64,000 nucleotides of DNA, from the NCBI GenBank assembly GCA_027592025.1, contig JAQCIQ010000003.1, forward strand, positions 78,177-142,176. The letters are read 5' to 3'. Made by a program: the position numbers and the translations under genes. Shown here piece after piece: positions 50,896 through 61,154 of this stretch (position 1 is the stretch's first letter; each line of letters begins with the position of its first letter). Under the pieces are notes generated by a model. The model was given only the letters and a program-made list of their open reading frames with translations. It made no database searches and was not told the DNA's origin. The stretch is from Bacteroidota bacterium (GTDB lineage Bacteria > Bacteroidota > Bacteroidia > Flavobacteriales > Flavobacteriaceae).

Positions 50896-52395
50896 ATGAC
50901 CTTATCGCTTTCGACCAATTTGGATTTAAAGAAATTATTTGATCTTGCTTATCAACCATTTCAACTGGAATTGTCTGAAGAATCTGTACTCAAGATTAGG
51001 GCAAATCGAGCTTATTTGGACCAAAAATTAGTTAGTTCAGACAAGCTGCTCTATGGTATAAACACTGGATTTGGAGCGCTTCATAATCACGTCATATCCA
51101 AGTCGGATTTGAATCAGCTTCAAGAAAATTTAGTGCTTTCGCATGCCTGTGGTATGGGAAAGGAGGTGCCAAATGAAGTGGTGCAATGGATGTTGTTATT
51201 AAAAATTCAATCTTTGGGTCTGGGTTACAGTGGTGTTCACCTGCAAACTGTCCAACATTTGGTGGAACTTTATAATGCTGGGGTAAGTCCCATAATTTTT
51301 ACTCAGGGCTCTTTGGGTGCATCTGGAGATCTTGCTCCTCTGGCTCATTTGAGTTTACCGCTTTTGGGTCGTGGTATGGCATTTTATAAAGGCAAAAGAC
51401 AGGGGGCTTCCTCAGTTTTGGAGCAGCTCAATCTAAAGCCATTGACCTTGAGTGCCAAGGAGGGCTTGGCTTTATTGAACGGCACTCAGTTCATGACCGC
51501 TTATGGCGTTCAAGTTCTCATGAAATCCATTCGGTTGTCTTATTTAGCCGACCTTATAGCGGCCCTGTCTATAGAGGGATTCATGGCGCATCAATCGCCT
51601 TTTCATCAAGCGCTGCACCTGATCAGACCTCACAATGGACAGATCAAAACAGCAGCTAGAATCAGAGAATTTCTCGAAGACAGTCCCCTGATGACGCTGC
51701 CTAGAGAGGGAGTTCAAGACCCATATTCATTTCGATGTGTGCCTCAAGTTCACGGCGCAACAAAAGATGCCTTGGATTATGTTTCAAAAGTGATCATTAC
51801 TGAAATTAATTCCGTAACAGACAATCCGACAGTTTTCGAAAACTTAGATGAAGTTCTTTCTGGAGGTAATTTCCATGGTCAACCTTTGGCCCTAACTTTA
51901 GACCATTTAAAGATAGCCATGGCTGAATTAGGCAATATCTCAGAACGGCGTACTTTTCAGTTGCTATCAGGGGCCCGAGGATTGCCTTTGTTCCTTGTTA
52001 ACCAACCTGGATTGAATTCAGGATTGATGATTACCCAGTACACCGCGGCAAGTATTGTTTCGTCAAACAAACAATTGGCATCACCAGCCAGTATAGATTC
52101 AATCACCTCTTCCAATGGGCAAGAAGATCATGTCAGTATGGGAGCCAATGCTGCTGTCCAAGCTTATGACTTGGTCAATAATGTCGAAACGATTTTGGCC
52201 ATTGAATTGCTTTGCGCATCTCAAGCTTTGTATTTTAGGAACGAAAACTGCTCCGAGTTTGTTCAAAGCTTCTTGAACTCATTTAGAGATCACGTGGGCT
52301 TTATAGAACAAGACGCCTTGATGCACGACCACCTAGAAGAAGCAGTGAAATTTATTCAATCCGTTCAAATCGATACAGATTTACTGTTAGAATAA
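50896..52395 (+). CDS. hutH: Histidine ammonia-lyase
   Basis: 499 residues. The self-made MIO cofactor comes from Ala142-Ser143-Gly144 in GSLGASGDLAPLAH. Tyr53 (LLYGINTGFG) is the catalytic Tyr. The selectivity position reads Ser82-His83 (LVLSHACG), as in true histidine ammonia-lyases rather than tyrosine or phenylalanine lyases. It forms urocanate from histidine. No hutU, hutI or hutG is adjacent, so the pathway is split or the product has another use. I start at ATG 50896; a TTG at 50878 would add six residues. It ends 3 bases from the convergent clpC stop. Confidence 0.9.
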   Translation: MTLSLSTNLDLKKLFDLAYQPFQLELSEESVLKIRANRAYLDQKLVSSDKLLYGINTGFGALHNHVISKSDLNQLQENLVLSHACGMGKEVPNEVVQWMLLLKIQSLGLGYSGVHLQTVQHLVELYNAGVSPIIFTQGSLGASGDLAPLAHLSLPLLGRGMAFYKGKRQGASSVLEQLNLKPLTLSAKEGLALLNGTQFMTAYGVQVLMKSIRLSYLADLIAALSIEGFMAHQSPFHQALHLIRPHNGQIKTAARIREFLEDSPLMTLPREGVQDPYSFRCVPQVHGATKDALDYVSKVIITEINSVTDNPTVFENLDEVLSGGNFHGQPLALTLDHLKIAMAELGNISERRTFQLLSGARGLPLFLVNQPGLNSGLMITQYTAASIVSSNKQLASPASIDSITSSNGQEDHVSMGANAAVQAYDLVNNVETILAIELLCASQALYFRNENCSEFVQSFLNSFRDHVGFIEQDALMHDHLEEAVKFIQSVQIDTDLLLE

Positions 52396-52398
52396 GTT

Positions 52399-54957
52399 TT
52401 ATTCTTTGGGCGTCTTTGGAAGTTTCTTCTTTTTGATGTTCACAGCCAATCCAGTATTGTCTTCATTAATCGTTAAGTTAATGGTGTCGCCTTCTTGAAG
52501 TTTTGAATTAATGATTTCTTCTGCCAAGGCGTCTTCGACATATTTTTGAATTGATCGTTTCAATGGACGAGCACCAAATTCCTTGTCGAATCCTTTTTCA
52601 GCAATGAAATCCTTGGCTTCATCTGATAACTCAAGTTGATAGCCCAATTGATCAACACGACCAAAAAGTTTAGACAGTTCGATATCAATTATTTTATCAA
52701 TATCAGCCCGTTCTAAATTGTTAAACATGACAACATCGTCAATACGGTTGAGAAACTCAGGAGCGAAACTCTTTTTTAAAGCATTTTCAATGACGCTTTT
52801 GGCATGAGATTTTTCTTGCGATTTTTGGGCCGAAGTTCCAAATCCAACTCCAGTCCCAAAATCCTTGAGACGCCTTGCCCCAATATTCGAAGTCATGATC
52901 AGCACAGTATTGCTAAAATTGATTTTTCTGCCTAAGCTATCGGTAAGATAACCATCGTCAAGTACCTGCAGGAGCATATTGAAGACATCGGGATGAGCTT
53001 TTTCAATCTCATCCAGAAGAACTACGGAATAGGGTTTCCGTCTTATTTTTTCAGACAATTGACCACCTTCTTCATACCCCACATAACCTGGAGGAGCTCC
53101 AATCAATCTCGAAATGGAAAACTTCTCCATGTACTCACTCATGTCAATGCGCACGAGAGCATCTTGACTGTCAAATAATTCAGAAGCCAATATTTTAGCC
53201 AACTGAGTTTTACCAACTCCAGTTTGTCCTAGAAATATGAACGATCCAATAGGTTTGTTAGGATCTTTCAAACCAGCGCGATTCCGCTGAATTGCGCGAA
53301 CCACTTTCGAAACAGCCTCGTCTTGTCCAATGACTTTGCCTTTGATGCGCTCAGGAAGTTCGGCTAATTTACTCAATTCAGCTTGAGCTACTCGGGTCAC
53401 AGGAATTCCGGTCATCATAGAAACGATATCGGCTACATGAGTTTCTGTAACAACTTCTCTATGAGTTTTAGATTCTAGTTCCCAAGCGATTTGAGCTTCG
53501 GACAGCAGCCTCTCTAATCTTTTTTCGTCATCACGTAACTTGGCTGCCTCTTCATATTTCTGCCGCTTTACTACGCTCGATTTAGATTCTCGGACATCTT
53601 CGAGTTGCTTTTCAAGCTCCACGATTTGCTCGGGAACATCAATATTGGTGATATGAACGTGAGAACCTGCTTCGTCCAAAGCGTCAATGGCCTTGTCAGG
53701 CAAAAAACGATCCGTCATATATCGGTGTGTCAATTTGACACAAGCCTCAATAGCTTCAGGCGTGTATTCGACATTGTGATGCTCCTCGTATCTCGATTTG
53801 ATGTTATTGAGAATCTCGATGGTTTCATCCACTGTCGTTGGCTCAACAATCACCTTTTGAAATCTGCGCTCTAAGGCACCGTCCTTCTCAATATACTGTC
53901 GGTACTCGTCCAAAGTAGTGGCTCCTATGCATTGAATTTCACCCCTAGCCAAAGCAGGTTTAAACATGTTTGATGCATCCAAACTTCCTGTAGCACCTCC
54001 AGCGCCAACAATGGTGTGAATTTCATCGATAAACAAAATGATGTCATCATTTTTTTCTAACTCATTCATAACGGCCTTCATCCGTTCTTCGAATTGACCT
54101 CTATACTTGGTTCCAGCCACCAAACCCGCTAAATCGAGAGTAACAACACGCTTGTTAAATAGCACTCGAGATACATTTCTCTTAATGATGCGGATGGCCA
54201 ATCCTTCGGCTATGGCCGACTTGCCAACTCCAGGTTCCCCGATTAATAGGGGGTTGTTTTTCTTTCTGCGGCTGAGAATTTGAGAAACGCGCAAAATCTC
54301 ACTCTCTCTACCCACGACTGGATCGAGTTTATTTTCTTCTGCCATAGCAGTAAGATCTCTGCCAAAATTATCCAAAACAGGAGTTTTTGATTTCTTGGCT
54401 CCAGGTTTGGACTTGATGGGGGATGGATCGGACTCATCTGCAAATTGATCTTCATCGTCATTTTCAGAAAAGGCAGAATTTTTGGTTTCGTTGATCTCGT
54501 CTTCCTCGTCCTCAGATATGAGGAATTTGAACTGCTCTTTGACGCGGTCATAATCTACATTAAGCTTTAATAATAGCTTGGTCGTCGGATCGTTTTCATT
54601 TCTCAAAATACAAAGCAGGAGATGTGCTGTATTGATTGAGGAATTTTGAAACAATTTGGCTTCAAGAAAGGTAGTTTTGAGGGCCCTTTCGGCCTGTCTT
54701 GTCAAATGAAGATTTTTCTTTTCGGTTGCATTGACCGAGGAGTTTGGATTACTCGGGCTAAGAATTTCCACCTTGCGTCGCAAATGGGTTAAATCAACTT
54801 CGAGATTTCCGAGGATTTCAATGGCTTTACCGTTACCATCTCTTAATAGTCCGAGCATCAAATGTTCGGTTCCAATAAAGTCATGCCCCAAGCGCAAGGC
54901 TTCTTCCTTGCTGAAAGCTATTACATCTTTGACTCTAGGTGAAAAATTATCGTCCAT
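52399..54957 (-). CDS. clpC: ATP-dependent Clp protease ATP-binding subunit ClpC
   Basis: 852 residues. It has a double N domain (MDDNFSPRVKDVIAFSKEEA, HDFIGTEHLMLGLLRD), two AAA+ modules with Walker A GEPGVGKSAIAEG and GQTGVGKTQLAKI, and a short UVR-like middle domain (KYEEAAKLRDDEKRLE). This is the ClpC layout rather than ClpB, whose middle domain is longer. ClpC unfolds proteins for ClpP, which is not in this window. An acidic linker (about 160-190, rich in Asp/Glu) separates N domain and first module. I chose ATG 54957; upstream in-frame sequence is not conserved. Confidence 0.93.
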   Translation of the reverse strand: MDDNFSPRVKDVIAFSKEEALRLGHDFIGTEHLMLGLLRDGNGKAIEILGNLEVDLTHLRRKVEILSPSNPNSSVNATEKKNLHLTRQAERALKTTFLEAKLFQNSSINTAHLLLCILRNENDPTTKLLLKLNVDYDRVKEQFKFLISEDEEDEINETKNSAFSENDDEDQFADESDPSPIKSKPGAKKSKTPVLDNFGRDLTAMAEENKLDPVVGRESEILRVSQILSRRKKNNPLLIGEPGVGKSAIAEGLAIRIIKRNVSRVLFNKRVVTLDLAGLVAGTKYRGQFEERMKAVMNELEKNDDIILFIDEIHTIVGAGGATGSLDASNMFKPALARGEIQCIGATTLDEYRQYIEKDGALERRFQKVIVEPTTVDETIEILNNIKSRYEEHHNVEYTPEAIEACVKLTHRYMTDRFLPDKAIDALDEAGSHVHITNIDVPEQIVELEKQLEDVRESKSSVVKRQKYEEAAKLRDDEKRLERLLSEAQIAWELESKTHREVVTETHVADIVSMMTGIPVTRVAQAELSKLAELPERIKGKVIGQDEAVSKVVRAIQRNRAGLKDPNKPIGSFIFLGQTGVGKTQLAKILASELFDSQDALVRIDMSEYMEKFSISRLIGAPPGYVGYEEGGQLSEKIRRKPYSVVLLDEIEKAHPDVFNMLLQVLDDGYLTDSLGRKINFSNTVLIMTSNIGARRLKDFGTGVGFGTSAQKSQEKSHAKSVIENALKKSFAPEFLNRIDDVVMFNNLERADIDKIIDIELSKLFGRVDQLGYQLELSDEAKDFIAEKGFDKEFGARPLKRSIQKYVEDALAEEIINSKLQEGDTINLTINEDNTGLAVNIKKKKLPKTPKE

Positions 54958-55163
54958 AAGTTTTGAGTTGGTATAAAAATACGAATTTATCAGTCTCACA
55001 AAAATTATTCTAGAAAAATTGACTGACAAAATGTTCAATTGTGCTGAATTCAAAATGACTGCATAGTTTGCTCATTAATTTTATTAAAACTGTTAATAAT
55101 TAGATTCAAAATGCCTCGAAAAACTAATGGCAAGCCCGCAAAGTATTACTAAATTAGCCCTAC

Positions 55164-55171
55164 TATTTTTG
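55164..55171 (+). promoter_or_regulatory. -7 promoter element TATTTTTG of gyrA
   Basis: Exact TAnnTTTG match, 25 bases before the gyrA ATG (55197). No TTG at good spacing. Confidence 0.55.
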
Positions 55172-55196
55172 AAACCAATTTTGTGAGAATTTGACT

Positions 55197-57698
55197 ATGG
55201 ATGCAACGGAAAAATTGATCCCCATTAATATTGAAGATGAAATGAAATCGGCGTACATCGATTATTCGATGTCCGTTATTGTTTCTAGAGCCTTGCCCGA
55301 CGTTCGGGACGGATTGAAGCCAGTGCACCGCAGGGTGTTGTTTGGTATGCACGAACTTGGAGTTCGTGCCAATACGGCGCATAAGAAATCGGCCCGTATT
55401 GTGGGTGAAGTTCTTGGGAAATATCACCCTCACGGAGACACCTCTGTTTATGATGCCATGGTTCGAATGGCTCAGGAATGGAGTTTGCGCTATATGTTGG
55501 TCGATGGTCAGGGTAACTTTGGGTCAGTAGATGGCGACAGTCCAGCTGCAATGCGATATACTGAGGCCCGTATGCAGAAGATTTCGGAAGAAATGCTTGC
55601 CGACATTGATAAAGATACTGTAGATCACCAACTTAATTTTGACGACACTTTAAAGGAACCTACTGTGCTTCCTACAAAAATCCCAGGTCTGTTAGTCAAT
55701 GGGGCATCTGGAATTGCTGTTGGTATGGCCACCAACATGCCCCCTCATAATTTATCCGAGGTTGTTAGTGGAATAGTAGCTTATATCGACAATTACGATA
55801 TTACGATTGAAGAACTGATGGCCCACATTAAAGCACCTGACTTTCCAACCGGAGGAACCATCTATGGTTATGACGGCGTCAAAGAGGCCTTTTTGACAGG
55901 TCGTGGTCGTGTCATGATGAGAGGTAAAGCGGAAATCGAAGAAGTCAATGGTCGGGAATGCATCATTGTTACAGAGATTCCATATCAGGTCAATAAGGCG
56001 GACATGATCAAAAAGACTGCTGATTTGGTCAATGAAAAGAAATTGGAAGGCATTTCAAACATCCGCGATGAGTCGGATAGAAAGGGAATGAGAATCGTTT
56101 ATGTTCTCAAAAAAGAGGCGGTGCCTAACATTGTCTTAAATAAATTGTTCAAATACACTGCACTTCAGTCTTCTTTTAGCGTTAACAACATTGCTTTGGT
56201 TGGGGGTCGTCCGATGTTGCTCAATTTGAAAGACATGATCCTGCATTTTGTCGAGCACCGCCACGAAGTTGTTACTCGAAGAACCCAGTTTGAGTTGAAA
56301 AAGGCAGAAGAACGCGCCCATATATTAGAAGGTTTAATTATTGCTTCCGACAATATTGATGCAGTAATTGCTTTGATCAGAGCATCGTCGAATGCCGATG
56401 AAGCCAAGGTTAAGTTGATGGATCAGTTTAAATTGACTGAAATTCAGGCGAAGGCCATTGTCGAAATGCGTTTACGCCAGTTGACAGGTCTTGAGCAAGA
56501 TAAATTGCGCAGTGAATATGCCGATTTGATGAAGACCATCGAAGACTTGAAAGACATTCTCGACAAAAAAGAGCGTCGCATGGCTATTATCAAACAAGAG
56601 CTTCTCGATGTTCAAGCTAAATACGGCGATGAACGCCGCTCTGACATTGATTACAGTGGCAGCGAATTGTCTATTGAAGACATGATTCCTGACGAACAAG
56701 TGGTAATTACCATTTCTCATGCGGGATACATCAAAAGAACATCCTTGAGTGAATACCGCACTCAAAATAGAGGCGGTGTGGGTCAAAAGGCATCGACAAC
56801 ACGAAATGAGGATTTTCTAGAACATTTATTCGTTGGTACTAACCACCAATACATGTTGTTCTTTACTCAAAAGGGCAAGTGCTTTTGGATGAGGGTATAT
56901 GAAATTCCAGAAGGCTCAAAAACAGCCAAAGGAAGAGCCTTGCAAAATCTTATTAATATTGAACAAGACGATAAAGTGAAAGCTTTTATCTGTACCGAAG
57001 ACCTCAAAAATGAAGAGTACATCAATTCCCATTTTGTGATCATGGCTACCAAGCAAGGTCAAGTCAAAAAGACTGCATTGGAGCAGTATTCAAGACCTCG
57101 ACTCAATGGAATAAACGCCATCACCATCCGCGAAGATGATGAATTGCTTGAGGCCAAACTGACCACTGGGGAAAGTCAAGTGATGCTGGCCCTGAGATCA
57201 GGTAAAGCCATTCGTTTTGAAGAAGGAAAAACACGTCCTATGGGACGAAGTGCATCTGGAGTCAGAGGAATAACCCTAGCCAATGCTAAGGACGAAGTGG
57301 TTGGCATGATTTCTGTTGACGATATGGACAGCGATGTATTAGTGGTCTCTGAAAATGGCTACGGCAAGCGCTCTAGTTTGGAAGACTATCGAATTACCAA
57401 TCGAGGAGGAAAAGGTGTAAAAACCATTTCAATAACTGAAAAGACAGGCGATTTGGTGGCGATTAAAAATGTTTCTGACGAGGACGATTTGATGATTATT
57501 AACAAGTCTGGGATTGCGATTAGAATGGGGGTTGATGACTTGAGAGTCATGGGTCGAGCTACTCAGGGAGTCCGATTGATCAACATTAAAGGTGGAGATG
57601 CGATTGCAGCCGTTGCTAAGGTGTTCAAAGAAGAATCGGTCGAAGGCGACTTAGAAACGGAAAGCGATTCTGTTGCTGAGGAAGAAAGTGAGGCTTAA
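55197..57698 (+). CDS. gyrA: DNA gyrase subunit A
   Basis: 833 residues. The breakage-reunion domain has the catalytic Tyr121 (MRYTEARM) and the [11 protein letters not shown] segment. The position equal to E. coli Ser83 is Thr82 and that of Asp87 is Asp86, so no classical quinolone-resistance change is visible at the acidic site. The C-terminal beta-pinwheel contains the GyrA box as [10 protein letters not shown], which supports gyrase over topoisomerase IV. The tail is acidic ([18 protein letters not shown]). The start is ATG 55197. A TPR gene follows and is probably on the same transcript. Confidence 0.95.
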   Translation: MDATEKLIPINIEDEMKSAYIDYSMSVIVSRALPDVRDGLKPVHRRVLFGMHELGVRANTAHKKSARIVGEVLGKYHPHGDTSVYDAMVRMAQEWSLRYMLVDGQGNFGSVDGDSPAAMRYTEARMQKISEEMLADIDKDTVDHQLNFDDTLKEPTVLPTKIPGLLVNGASGIAVGMATNMPPHNLSEVVSGIVAYIDNYDITIEELMAHIKAPDFPTGGTIYGYDGVKEAFLTGRGRVMMRGKAEIEEVNGRECIIVTEIPYQVNKADMIKKTADLVNEKKLEGISNIRDESDRKGMRIVYVLKKEAVPNIVLNKLFKYTALQSSFSVNNIALVGGRPMLLNLKDMILHFVEHRHEVVTRRTQFELKKAEERAHILEGLIIASDNIDAVIALIRASSNADEAKVKLMDQFKLTEIQAKAIVEMRLRQLTGLEQDKLRSEYADLMKTIEDLKDILDKKERRMAIIKQELLDVQAKYGDERRSDIDYSGSELSIEDMIPDEQVVITISHAGYIKRTSLSEYRTQNRGGVGQKASTTRNEDFLEHLFVGTNHQYMLFFTQKGKCFWMRVYEIPEGSKTAKGRALQNLINIEQDDKVKAFICTEDLKNEEYINSHFVIMATKQGQVKKTALEQYSRPRLNGINAITIREDDELLEAKLTTGESQVMLALRSGKAIRFEEGKTRPMGRSASGVRGITLANAKDEVVGMISVDDMDSDVLVVSENGYGKRSSLEDYRITNRGGKGVKTISITEKTGDLVAIKNVSDEDDLMIINKSGIAIRMGVDDLRVMGRATQGVRLINIKGGDAIAAVAKVFKEESVEGDLETESDSVAEEESEA

Positions 57699-57764
57699 AA
57701 TGTTTCATTTTCTTTGGAGATAAAAAAGAGTCAATTATATTTACCGTTGTTAAAATCTATACCC

Positions 57765-59039
57765 ATGAATAAATATCTTATTACAATGATGGTTGTGTTA
57801 CTGAGCACTGCCGCGATAGCCCAAAAAAAGGAATTAAAAAGTGCTCAATCTGCAATTGATGCGGGTGATTTTTCTTCAGCCAAAGGCTCTTTGACCCAAG
57901 CAGAAGCATTGAAATCGGCGATGGATGACAAAACCTTGGCAAAATACTATTTTCTCAATGGTTTGGCGCTGGCTTCCAACGGGACAGCAAGTAATGCCGA
58001 CATGAAAGCTGCTTTAGCCAGTTTTGACGAAATGAAGACGGTAGAGTCACGCATTGGAAAAAGCACGTATTCTTCCCAAGTAATGGAATCCACCCAATCC
58101 ATGAAAAGAAGTTTGGCAGATCGCGCTCAAGTAGCTTTAGAGAATGAAGATTATACGTCTTCTTCTGAAAATTTTGAGTTCATTTTTCGACTTCAACCCA
58201 CCGACACTCTATACCTGTATAACGCAGCTGTTCTTGCAACTCAGGCTAAGGCTTATCCAAGAGCTTTAGGCCTGTATGACGAATTGACTAAACTGGGTTT
58301 TACTGGAGTTGCTACTGAATACTCAGCCGTTAATGCAGAAACAGGAGAAGAGGTGTTGTTCGAAAGTGAATTTATGAGAGATATTTCGGTGAAAGCTGGA
58401 ACTCATACAGATCCTAAGGTCACTACCACAAAATCTAAAGTTGGTGATATTGCTAGAAATATTGCAGTTATTTATATTGAGTTGAACGACAATGAAAAAG
58501 CGATTCAAGCCATTGAAGAAGCCAAACGCATCTACCCGGACGATTTTAGTTTAATTGTGACTGAGGCGAACATCATGTATCAAATAGGGGATATGGCAGC
58601 ATACGAGAAATTGATTTCAAAAGCATTAGAGCTGCAGCCTGACAATGTTGACCTCATATTTAATTTGGGAGTAGTGTCGTCTGATAATGGTCAGGATGAA
58701 AGAGCAATGGAGTTTTATCTTCAAGCGCTTAAGGTCGATCCTTCCTATAACAACGCCCGAATGAACATTTCTGCCCTTTATTTCGACAAGGTTGAAGCCA
58801 TTGTTGAAACGATGAACAGTTTAGGCAATTCTAGAGCGGATAACGCCAAATATGACAAACTAAACCTCGAAAAGAACGAAATCTACAAGCAGATCATCCC
58901 ATATCTTGAAGATTTTCTGACTTACGATTCAGACAACCTTGATGTCAATAAGACCTTGATGAACATTTACAGTGCCCTTGGGGACTACAATAAAGTAGAT
59001 GCATTCAAGGCCAAGATTGAAAAATTGGAAGACAATTAG
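57765..59039 (+). CDS. Exported tetratricopeptide-repeat protein
   Basis: About 424 residues with a signal peptide (MNKYLITMMVVLLSTAAIA, then QKKELK). Several TPR units follow, clearest at KAIQAIEEAKRIYPDDFSL, YEKLISKALELQPDNVDL and RAMEFYLQALKVDPSYNNA. A periplasmic protein-binding scaffold is likely. The gene follows gyrA by 66 bases, a linkage I have seen in other Bacteroidota. I chose ATG 57765; earlier in-frame sequence lacks signal features. A strong terminator follows. Confidence 0.83.
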   Translation: MNKYLITMMVVLLSTAAIAQKKELKSAQSAIDAGDFSSAKGSLTQAEALKSAMDDKTLAKYYFLNGLALASNGTASNADMKAALASFDEMKTVESRIGKSTYSSQVMESTQSMKRSLADRAQVALENEDYTSSSENFEFIFRLQPTDTLYLYNAAVLATQAKAYPRALGLYDELTKLGFTGVATEYSAVNAETGEEVLFESEFMRDISVKAGTHTDPKVTTTKSKVGDIARNIAVIYIELNDNEKAIQAIEEAKRIYPDDFSLIVTEANIMYQIGDMAAYEKLISKALELQPDNVDLIFNLGVVSSDNGQDERAMEFYLQALKVDPSYNNARMNISALYFDKVEAIVETMNSLGNSRADNAKYDKLNLEKNEIYKQIIPYLEDFLTYDSDNLDVNKTLMNIYSALGDYNKVDAFKAKIEKLEDN

Positions 59040-59054
59040 TAATACATCTAATAA

Positions 59055-59087
59055 TAAAAAAAGCGCTTCTTTCGAAGCGCTTTTTTT
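59055..59087. terminator. Bidirectional terminator between the TPR and NlpC/P60 genes
   Basis: Stem AAGCGCTTC (59061-59069) with GAAGCGCTT (59074-59082) and a 4-base loop. It is flanked by an A-run on the left and a T-run on the right, and so can end transcripts from both directions. Confidence 0.92.
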
Positions 59088-59838
59088 ATGCCATTTTTTT
59101 GAGCAATCGCAACTGATGGGAGTGTTGATTGGTGTCCACATTGTATATGCCAGATTGATCTAATCGATCGATGCGAACTTGACCATGGGCATGGATGATG
59201 TAGTTGTTGGGCATAACTATCCCAACATGAATGATTTTGCCTTCCGAATTGTCGAAAAAGGCGAGATCTCCAGGTTCAGTTTCTTCTATAAAACTCAGCA
59301 CTTCGCCTTCTAGGGATTGATCAGAAGCGTCTCTAGGCAAGGCTATATTGTTGAGACGATAGACCATTTGAACAAATCCAGAACAGTCGATTCCAAAAGG
59401 TGTTTTTCCTCCCCACAAGTAGGGTGAGTTCAGATAGGTTTGTGCAGTTAATAGTAAATTATCTTTTCGAAATTCAGGTCCTGACAAATGTCCGTCGAAA
59501 CTGTGATCTAACAAGTTTGCGTTGTGAATAGAGGCGCCAAGTGTAATAGGGATCAGTGATTTGTTACTGTCCCAAACGTATTCGACTAAATCGAGGTTAT
59601 ACCGTCTGATTCTTGTTTGGCATTGGAAAAAATCTTCATCCGAGATAGGTCTATACTGGTTGCTGCTGATCCAGCCTTCGTAACCGTCTTCTTCTAGCTT
59701 GACCCTTGACCACTTCCCAGATCGATCCAAAACGGTCAACAACTCTCCGTAGAGCATTTGTGAAACCATTTCACTCCTGTCCGCAGCCTCCTCCCTCAAA
59801 GGGACAACGCTCAAATGACAAATTCCGAATTCCTGCAT
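59086..59838 (-). CDS. C40 family (NlpC/P60) peptidase with SH3-like domain
   Basis: 250 residues. An N-terminal SH3b-like part (MLYGELLTVLDRSGKWSRVKLEEDGYEGWI) targets cell wall. The C-terminal NlpC/P60 domain has the catalytic Cys in FGIDCSGFVQMVYRL, His in KIIHVGIVM, and a second polar residue in IIHAHG. The layout fits dipeptidyl-peptidase VI-like enzymes (YkfC type), which cut muropeptides during recycling. No signal peptide is visible, which also suits a cytosolic recycling enzyme. It lies 4 bases after the thiolase gene. Confidence 0.88.
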   Translation of the reverse strand: MQEFGICHLSVVPLREEAADRSEMVSQMLYGELLTVLDRSGKWSRVKLEEDGYEGWISSNQYRPISDEDFFQCQTRIRRYNLDLVEYVWDSNKSLIPITLGASIHNANLLDHSFDGHLSGPEFRKDNLLLTAQTYLNSPYLWGGKTPFGIDCSGFVQMVYRLNNIALPRDASDQSLEGEVLSFIEETEPGDLAFFDNSEGKIIHVGIVMPNNYIIHAHGQVRIDRLDQSGIYNVDTNQHSHQLRLLKKMA

Positions 59839-59842
59839 GTGT

Positions 59843-61024
59843 TTATCGCTCGATCACCATGGCAGAGGCACCACCACCGCCATTACAAATGCCAGCTGCG
59901 CCATATCGACCCTGATTCCGTTTTAATACATGAATTAGAGTTACCAATATGCGAGCGCCTGAACATCCAAGAGGATGTCCAAGAGAAACAGCACCACCGT
60001 TTACGTTGACCCTATCGGGAGATAACTTTAATTCCTTCATGTTTGCTAAGGCCACCACTGAAAAAGCCTCATTTAATTCAACAAAATCTAGGTCACTTAT
60101 CGATAGATTCCCTTTAGAAAGGGCTTTTGGCAGGGCTAATGAAGGGGCAATGGTAAAGTGTTTTGGATCGGTGGCCGCATCGGCAAAAGAAATGATTTTT
60201 GCTAGTGGGGTGAGATTCAACTCTTGAGCCTTAGATGCAGACATCAATATCAGTGCGGCAGCGCCATCGTTAATGGTTGAAGCATTGGCTGCTGTTACGG
60301 TTCCATTTGGAGTAAACGCAGGTCTTAAGCCTGGTAGTTTGGAAAAATCAACCCGTTCAAATTCTTCGTCTTGTTCGATTAAAACAGGTTCTCCTTTTTT
60401 CTGAGGAACAGAAACGGGAACGACTTCGTCCTTAAATTTTCCAGTGGCCCATGCCTTTGCCGATCGGCGATAGGATTGTTCGGCATAAGCGTCTTGATCC
60501 TCTCTTGTAAATTGATGTTCGGTAGCGCAAAGGTCTGCACAAACACCCATGGCCTCATGATCGAAAGAATCAGTCAATCCATCGGATTGCAATCCATCTA
60601 CCAAATTAGTCGAGCCAAACTTAACACCCTGTCTCAGATGGGCATAATGTGGAATCAGACTCATGCTTTCCATGCCTCCAGCGACGGCAATTTCAATGTC
60701 TCCAAGGGCAATACTTTGGGCTGCCAACATGACTGATTTTAAGCCTGAAGAACAGACTTTGTTGATCGTAGTGCAAGGAATGTGTTGAGGAAGTCCAGCC
60801 AAAAGCGCCGCCTGTCGAGCAGGGCCTTGACCAGCCCCAGCCTGTACAACCTGACCCATAAAAACTTCGTCAACTAAATTTGGGTCTAGGCCGATTTTGT
60901 CAATAGCCCCTTTAATTGCTGCTGCACCCAAGGCAGTGGATGGGACAGTAGAAAGACTCCCCATAAAGGAACCGATTGGGGTTCTAACAGCCGATACGAT
61001 AACTACTTGATTGTGCAATGACAT
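59843..61024 (-). CDS. Acetyl-CoA C-acyltransferase (thiolase)
   Basis: 393 residues. The nucleophile is Cys91 (NKVCSSGLKSV), the active-site His is in GGAVSLGHPLGCSGARI and the second Cys lies in GICNGGGGASAMVIER. It condenses or cleaves acyl-CoA. The substitution pattern fits the biosynthetic acetyl-CoA acetyltransferase type (AtoB/PhaA) rather than FadA, with moderate certainty. ATG 61024 starts MSLHNQVVIVSAVRTP; an ATG at 61039 adds five residues. A near-consensus element TACTTTCG lies on the minus strand at 61064-61071. Confidence 0.92.
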   Translation of the reverse strand: MSLHNQVVIVSAVRTPIGSFMGSLSTVPSTALGAAAIKGAIDKIGLDPNLVDEVFMGQVVQAGAGQGPARQAALLAGLPQHIPCTTINKVCSSGLKSVMLAAQSIALGDIEIAVAGGMESMSLIPHYAHLRQGVKFGSTNLVDGLQSDGLTDSFDHEAMGVCADLCATEHQFTREDQDAYAEQSYRRSAKAWATGKFKDEVVPVSVPQKKGEPVLIEQDEEFERVDFSKLPGLRPAFTPNGTVTAANASTINDGAAALILMSASKAQELNLTPLAKIISFADAATDPKHFTIAPSLALPKALSKGNLSISDLDFVELNEAFSVVALANMKELKLSPDRVNVNGGAVSLGHPLGCSGARILVTLIHVLKRNQGRYGAAGICNGGGGASAMVIER

Positions 61025-61063
61025 AATTTTGTTAGGCATAAAATGAGTTGCTCACTTAGGATA

Positions 61064-61145
61064 CGAAAGTACTAAATTTTGAGGAAAATTTTATGTCCAA
61101 GTGCAATTTCGTAGACTGGCTTGATGTTAATATTTTGTACTTTCG
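61064..61145. promoter_or_regulatory. Divergent TACTTTCG promoter elements (thiolase and pgpH)
   Basis: The same octamer TACTTTCG, one base off TAnnTTTG, occurs on the minus strand at 61064-61071 facing the thiolase and on the plus strand at 61138-61145 facing the HD gene, each close before its gene. Confidence 0.4.
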
Positions 61146-61154
61146 CTCTGTATC

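Noticed and set aside
50896..52395. Tyrosine or phenylalanine ammonia-lyase identity for the lyase gene
   Set aside because: The selectivity residues read Ser-His (LVLSHACG), as in histidine ammonia-lyase.
52399..54957. ClpB disaggregase
   Set aside because: The middle region is short and UVR-like; ClpB has a much longer coiled-coil middle domain.
55285..55551. Minus-strand open frame inside gyrA
   Set aside because: It is antisense to the catalytic region of gyrA and shows no known protein pattern.
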